Shown: positions 60,544 through 64,000 of the stretch, piece after piece | How positions within the stretch are numbered: position 1 is the first letter of the stretch | How the letters are laid out: each line of letters starts with the position of its first letter | Origin: Henriciella sp045287255 | GTDB taxonomy: Bacteria > Pseudomonadota > Alphaproteobacteria > Caulobacterales > Hyphomonadaceae | Length of the DNA stretch: 64,000 nt | Direction of reading: 5' to 3' | NCBI RefSeq assembly: GCF_045287255.1 | Contig: NZ_CP137142.1 | Location: forward strand, 2,542,001 to 2,606,000 | The notes under the pieces: generated by a model | Databases searched by the model: none | The model's input: the letters and a program-made list of their open reading frames with translations, nothing else | What the model was told of the DNA's origin: nothing | Program-made: the position numbers and the translations under genes

Positions 60544-62372
60544 GCGCCAACGACACGCGTCGTTGTTTCTGTCGGCTTGAAGGTACAGCATTGCTCCATG
60601 AGATCACTTTCGCTGAGCGATTTCATGGCGGCCTCGTATCCTGCCTCAACGGCTTTGTCGTAAGCCTTCCAATCGCGCAGTTCGATATTCTTTAGCTCGG
60701 GCAGCACCAGGACATCGACAAGCTCGCGACCCGCATTTGGATTGATGCTAATCGTCGCTGATCGCATCAAGAGACCTGCGATTGGCGGGGCGCTAGAGAA
60801 ACCATAGCGACTAACCCAGCTCAGGAACCCTTGCGGCTTGGTGAAGTCGTCGGCCTTCAAACCCTCGGGGGCGCGGGCAACGTCGCAGCCCACGACGAAG
60901 CCGCGCTGTAACTCGCGCATGACATCGGCAGGGAAATTGTTGAGCACGGCCCCGTCGACCAGAACCTCGCCATTGTCGATCACTGGCGGGAGAATGCCCG
61001 GCAGGGAAATCGTTGCCCGCAAAGCCCGGCGCAGCAGGCCCCGCCTGTGAATGCGATAAGATCCATCCGTCAGGTTGGTGGAAACCGCAAAGAAGGGCAT
61101 TTCAAGATCGCCAATCTCTGCATCGCCAAAATGCTCTTTCAAGCGCGCATCGACCCGGCGGCCCTTGACCATGCTGACAACCGGCAGGTGCCAGTCGCCT
61201 AGCGGATTGGTCTCTACAAAGGCCTTGCGGATGCGGTAATCAATCTCATCATCATCCCAGCCCATTGCGACACATCCGGCGACAACCGCGCCCATAGAGG
61301 CCCCGCCTGCAAAGTCGATCGGCAAGCCAAGTTCGCGGATTGCTCGAACCACCCCGACATGTGCATAGGCGCGCGCGCCGCCGCCTGAAAACACGACCCC
61401 CACGCTGCGTCCCGACATGGTGCGCGCCAGGCGGTCGCAATGGGGGCCATCAACAGAGAACCAGTGAAAAGCCCGTGCACCACCAGAGGCATTCAGCCAA
61501 TCGGCAGGCTTCGACGCCCGCCGCTCGCCGCCATGATGAATCAGGATCACATCTACCAGCTTTAGCGCCTGCGCTGGGGAATCATCTTCAGGCAAAAGCG
61601 GGTAAGAGGGGCGCGCGTCAGCGCGGGCGAGCACCCATAAGCGATCGGCCTGACGGGTCGCCAATCTGTACCAGCTGGTGTCGCTGACCGGCGTTGTGAG
61701 GATGACAATATCATTGTCGCGCTCGGCCTGATCAAAGAAAGCCGCTGGTTTCTCATCCCCTTCCACCTCATCAATAATGCGCGCCTTCACACCAAGACGG
61801 GTCAGCGCCTCCTTGAGGCTTTTAGCGCGGATGGAGAGATCAATTGTCGGCGACGTCGCGATCAGGGCGAACACTTTTGGCGCGGTCCGGCGGTTGCGCT
61901 TATTGCCTTCCCGCAGGCGCGACAGGATGAGCCGGATCATAGCGCTTAGAATTTCCGGCTCAGCGCTCGTCAGGTTAGCAAAACCCTCCCGCGAAACCTC
62001 AAGCACCTCACTATCTCGCAAGGCATAAACCGAGGAAGTGTGCCCAACATTATCCGGCGCGCCATCGCCATTAATATCGACCCCGCCCTGAAACATCGCC
62101 ATTTCGCCAACAGGTTCGCCCGCGCGAACGTGACCAAGAAACTCACTGCGCCCATCAGGCATGCGCTTGAATGCGCCGAGCGATCCAGTCAGCACAAAAT
62201 AGATGGAATCCGACTCTTCACCGGCCTGAAAAAGCGGCCAACCCGCAGGCAAAGAGAACCAGCGCGCTTCCTTACCTGCTGCCTTCAATGCACGTTTGGG
62301 CACATCCTCAAGAAACTTGAGGGATGCGAGCGCTGGAACGACATCAAGACTCATGCCTCCAAATATACCCAT
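60540..62372 (-). CDS. Patatin-like phospholipase with N-terminal cyclic-nucleotide-binding domain
   Basis: 610 residues from the ATG at 62372 (GGAGGC upstream). cNMP-binding domain (about 15-145: FLEDVPKRALKAAGKEARW..., GEPVGEMAMFQ), a Rossmann-like linker (about 170-290) and a patatin domain: GGGARAYAHVGVVRAI, GGASMGAVVAG (intact G-x-S-x-G) and VDGAVLNNFPADVM. This is the bacterial NTE/YchK-like architecture, a lipid hydrolase possibly gated by cyclic nucleotides. Frame extends to 62453 but those residues look unlike the family. Confidence 0.88.
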   Translation of the reverse strand: MGIFGGMSLDVVPALASLKFLEDVPKRALKAAGKEARWFSLPAGWPLFQAGEESDSIYFVLTGSLGAFKRMPDGRSEFLGHVRAGEPVGEMAMFQGGVDINGDGAPDNVGHTSSVYALRDSEVLEVSREGFANLTSAEPEILSAMIRLILSRLREGNKRNRRTAPKVFALIATSPTIDLSIRAKSLKEALTRLGVKARIIDEVEGDEKPAAFFDQAERDNDIVILTTPVSDTSWYRLATRQADRLWVLARADARPSYPLLPEDDSPAQALKLVDVILIHHGGERRASKPADWLNASGGARAFHWFSVDGPHCDRLARTMSGRSVGVVFSGGGARAYAHVGVVRAIRELGLPIDFAGGASMGAVVAGCVAMGWDDDEIDYRIRKAFVETNPLGDWHLPVVSMVKGRRVDARLKEHFGDAEIGDLEMPFFAVSTNLTDGSYRIHRRGLLRRALRATISLPGILPPVIDNGEVLVDGAVLNNFPADVMRELQRGFVVGCDVARAPEGLKADDFTKPQGFLSWVSRYGFSSAPPIAGLLMRSATISINPNAGRELVDVLVLPELKNIELRDWKAYDKAVEAGYEAAMKSLSESDLMEQCCTFKPTETTTRVVGA

Positions 62373-62505
62373 GATCGCGCCTCCATTACACATTTCATGT
62401 GTACCCCTAATATGAGGCCTAAAAGTGAAGGTTTTAATCACAGGGCATGACATCTGCGTCAGCGCTCGGTAAGGCTGTCCAAAACGGTTGCAGGAGAAAC
62501 CATTT

Positions 62506-64000
62506 ATGCCTGTTCTGAAGTCGACGCTGGATACTGCCGGAACTGCCTATGCGGACAATCGCCGCGCCATGGAGGCGCTGGTTGATGAGCTGCGCGAGAA
62601 AACGGCAAAGGCCGCCCTTGGCGGATCAGAGCGCGCCCGCGAACGGCATGTCAGTCGCGGCAAGCTGCTGCCCCGCGAACGCGTAAACCGCCTGATTGAT
62701 CCGGGCGCAGCCTTTCTCGAAATTGGTGCGCTTGCTGCAAATGGCATGTACGATGATGAAGCACCTGGCGCGGGGGTTATTACGGGCGTTGGCCGCGTCG
62801 AAGGGCGCGAATGCGTTATCGTCTGTAATGATGCGACGGTGAAGGGCGGGGCCTATTACCCAATCACCGTGAAGAAGCATCTACGCGCGCAAGAAATTGC
62901 CATGCAGAATCACCTGCCTTGTCTCTATCTGGTCGATAGTGGCGGCGCGAACCTGCCACACCAGTCGGAAGTCTTTCCCGATCGCGAGCATTTTGGCCGC
63001 ATCTTCTACAATCAGGCCCAGATGAGTGCGAAAGGCATCCCGCAAATCGCTGCCGTCATGGGGTCTTGTACCGCTGGGGGCGCTTATGTCCCGGCCATGT
63101 CGGATGAGACAATCATCGTGCGCAAGCAAGGCACCATCTTCCTGGGCGGACCACCTCTGGTGAAAGCCGCGACGGGTGAAGAGATCAGCGCCGAAGACCT
63201 TGGCGGGGCAGACGTGCATGCGCGCCAATCCGGCGTGGTCGACCACTATGCCGCCAGCGATGATCATGCGCTGGCGATTATGCGTTCTATTGTAAGAACA
63301 CTGCATGTTCCTAAACCGGCTGAGGTGGGCCTGAGCGAGCCGCTGGAACCGCTTTATGACCCCGCAGAGCTTCACGGCCTTGTCCCACAGGATGTGCGTG
63401 AACCCTATGATGCGCGAGAGATTATTGCACGGCTTGTCGATGGGTCAGACTTCCATGAGTTTAAGAAACTCTATGGCGATACGCTGGTTTGCGGCTTTGC
63501 CAAGCTTTATGGCATGCCCGTCGCAATCATTGCGAATAATGGTATCCTGTTCAGCGAAAGCGCCCAGAAAGCTGCCCATTTCATCGAGCTGGCCGATCAG
63601 CGCCGTATCCCGCTCCTCTTCCTGCAAAACATTACCGGCTTCATGGTTGGCTCAAAATATGAAGCCGGCGGCATTGCCAAGGATGGCGCCAAAATGGTGA
63701 CCGCCGTGGCAACGGCCTCTGTTCCAAAGCTGACCCTGGTCACTGGCGGCTCGTTTGGCGCAGGCAATTACGGCATGTGCGGACGCGCCTATTCCCCGCG
63801 CTTCATGTTCATGTGGCCGAATGCGCGCATCTCCGTCATGGGCGGCGAGCAAGCCGCATCCGTGCTCGCCACTGTGAAACGCGATGGCATGGAGCGACGT
63901 GGCGAGGAGTGGAGCACAGACGAAGAGGAAGCGTTCAAAGACCCGATCCGCGATCTCTATGAGCGTGAGGGCGGCCCATATTACTCAACCGCCAGGCTTT
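62506..64000 (+). CDS. mccB: 3-methylcrotonyl-CoA carboxylase carboxyltransferase subunit (partial at window end)
   Basis: At least 498 residues, cut by the window edge. CAGGAGAAAC precedes the ATG. Carboxyltransferase core: YLVDSGGANLPHQSEVFPDREHFG, MGSCTAGGAYVPAMSDE, TIFLGGPPLVKAATGEE, NITGFMVG and KMVTAVATASVPKLTLVTGGSFGAGNYGMCGRAY. MCC carboxylates 3-methylcrotonyl-CoA in leucine breakdown, next step after Ivd; the biotin subunit is presumably downstream. Distinguished from PccB/acetyl-CoA carboxylases by the DSGGANLPHQ segment, though substrate is inferred. Confidence 0.9.
   Translation, partial: MPVLKSTLDTAGTAYADNRRAMEALVDELREKTAKAALGGSERARERHVSRGKLLPRERVNRLIDPGAAFLEIGALAANGMYDDEAPGAGVITGVGRVEGRECVIVCNDATVKGGAYYPITVKKHLRAQEIAMQNHLPCLYLVDSGGANLPHQSEVFPDREHFGRIFYNQAQMSAKGIPQIAAVMGSCTAGGAYVPAMSDETIIVRKQGTIFLGGPPLVKAATGEEISAEDLGGADVHARQSGVVDHYAASDDHALAIMRSIVRTLHVPKPAEVGLSEPLEPLYDPAELHGLVPQDVREPYDAREIIARLVDGSDFHEFKKLYGDTLVCGFAKLYGMPVAIIANNGILFSESAQKAAHFIELADQRRIPLLFLQNITGFMVGSKYEAGGIAKDGAKMVTAVATASVPKLTLVTGGSFGAGNYGMCGRAYSPRFMFMWPNARISVMGGEQAASVLATVKRDGMERRGEEWSTDEEEAFKDPIRDLYEREGGPYYSTARL

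Overview
The window looks like about 64 kb of chromosome from an alphaproteobacterium, most likely of the order Caulobacterales (Hyphomonadaceae-like). Coding GC is moderate (high fifties by eye), genes are densely packed, and many neighbours overlap by 4 bases. The order is suggested by two cell-polarity proteins characteristic of that group: a PodJ-like protein (27901-31173, minus) and an SpmX-like protein (57351-58634, plus). Each has a matching regulatory motif just upstream: a full TTAA-N7-TTAA CtrA box and a GG-N10-GC sigma-54 element. Paired GTTC-N7-GTTC LexA boxes between uvrA and ssb also fit the alphaproteobacteria.

Layout. 1-9.5 kb: a truncated membrane diguanylate cyclase, rsmB-type methyltransferase, GNAT acetyltransferase, cold-shock protein, a TonB_C-domain protein, trmB, a BacNav/BacCav-type channel with an unusual TMDGW filter, a fasciclin protein and a DjlA-like co-chaperone. 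9.5-22 kb: MscS channel and Nudix operon, patatin, acyltransferase, rsmD, tadA, crotonase, sulfotransferase-like protein, TauE/SafE transporter, acyl-CoA dehydrogenase, serine hydrolase and HNH nuclease. 21.6-26.1 kb: a four-gene ftsE-ftsX-plsC-glycosylase operon diverging from a zinc-ribbon/hpt pair, with a 277-bp MITE-like element wedged between them. The element's right end appears to carry the ribosome-binding site of the zinc-ribbon gene.

26.1-27.9 kb is the accessory-looking part: an AT-rich gene of unknown function followed by about 1 kb without a convincing gene, holding a near-consensus parS-like palindrome, stacked inverted repeats and four tiny triloop hairpins. 31.3-39.8 kb is a fatty-acid beta-oxidation cluster (MerR/LiuR-like regulator, two acyl-CoA dehydrogenases, thioesterase, thiolase, FadB/FadJ-type fusion) with two LiuR-like sites. 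40-50.5 kb: universal stress protein, OmpA-like lipoprotein, LolA-like protein, animal-type heme peroxidase, uvrA/ssb and a Kelch protein. 50.6-57.3 kb: gyrA, coaD, a lipoprotein cyclophilin, queA and mgtE. 57.3-64 kb: spmX, then isovaleryl-CoA dehydrogenase and the carboxyltransferase subunit of methylcrotonyl-CoA carboxylase (leucine catabolism), separated by a secreted unknown and a cNMP-domain patatin.

No tRNA, rRNA, CRISPR array, intact insertion sequence or prophage was recognised. All calls come from reading the sequence; no database search was run.
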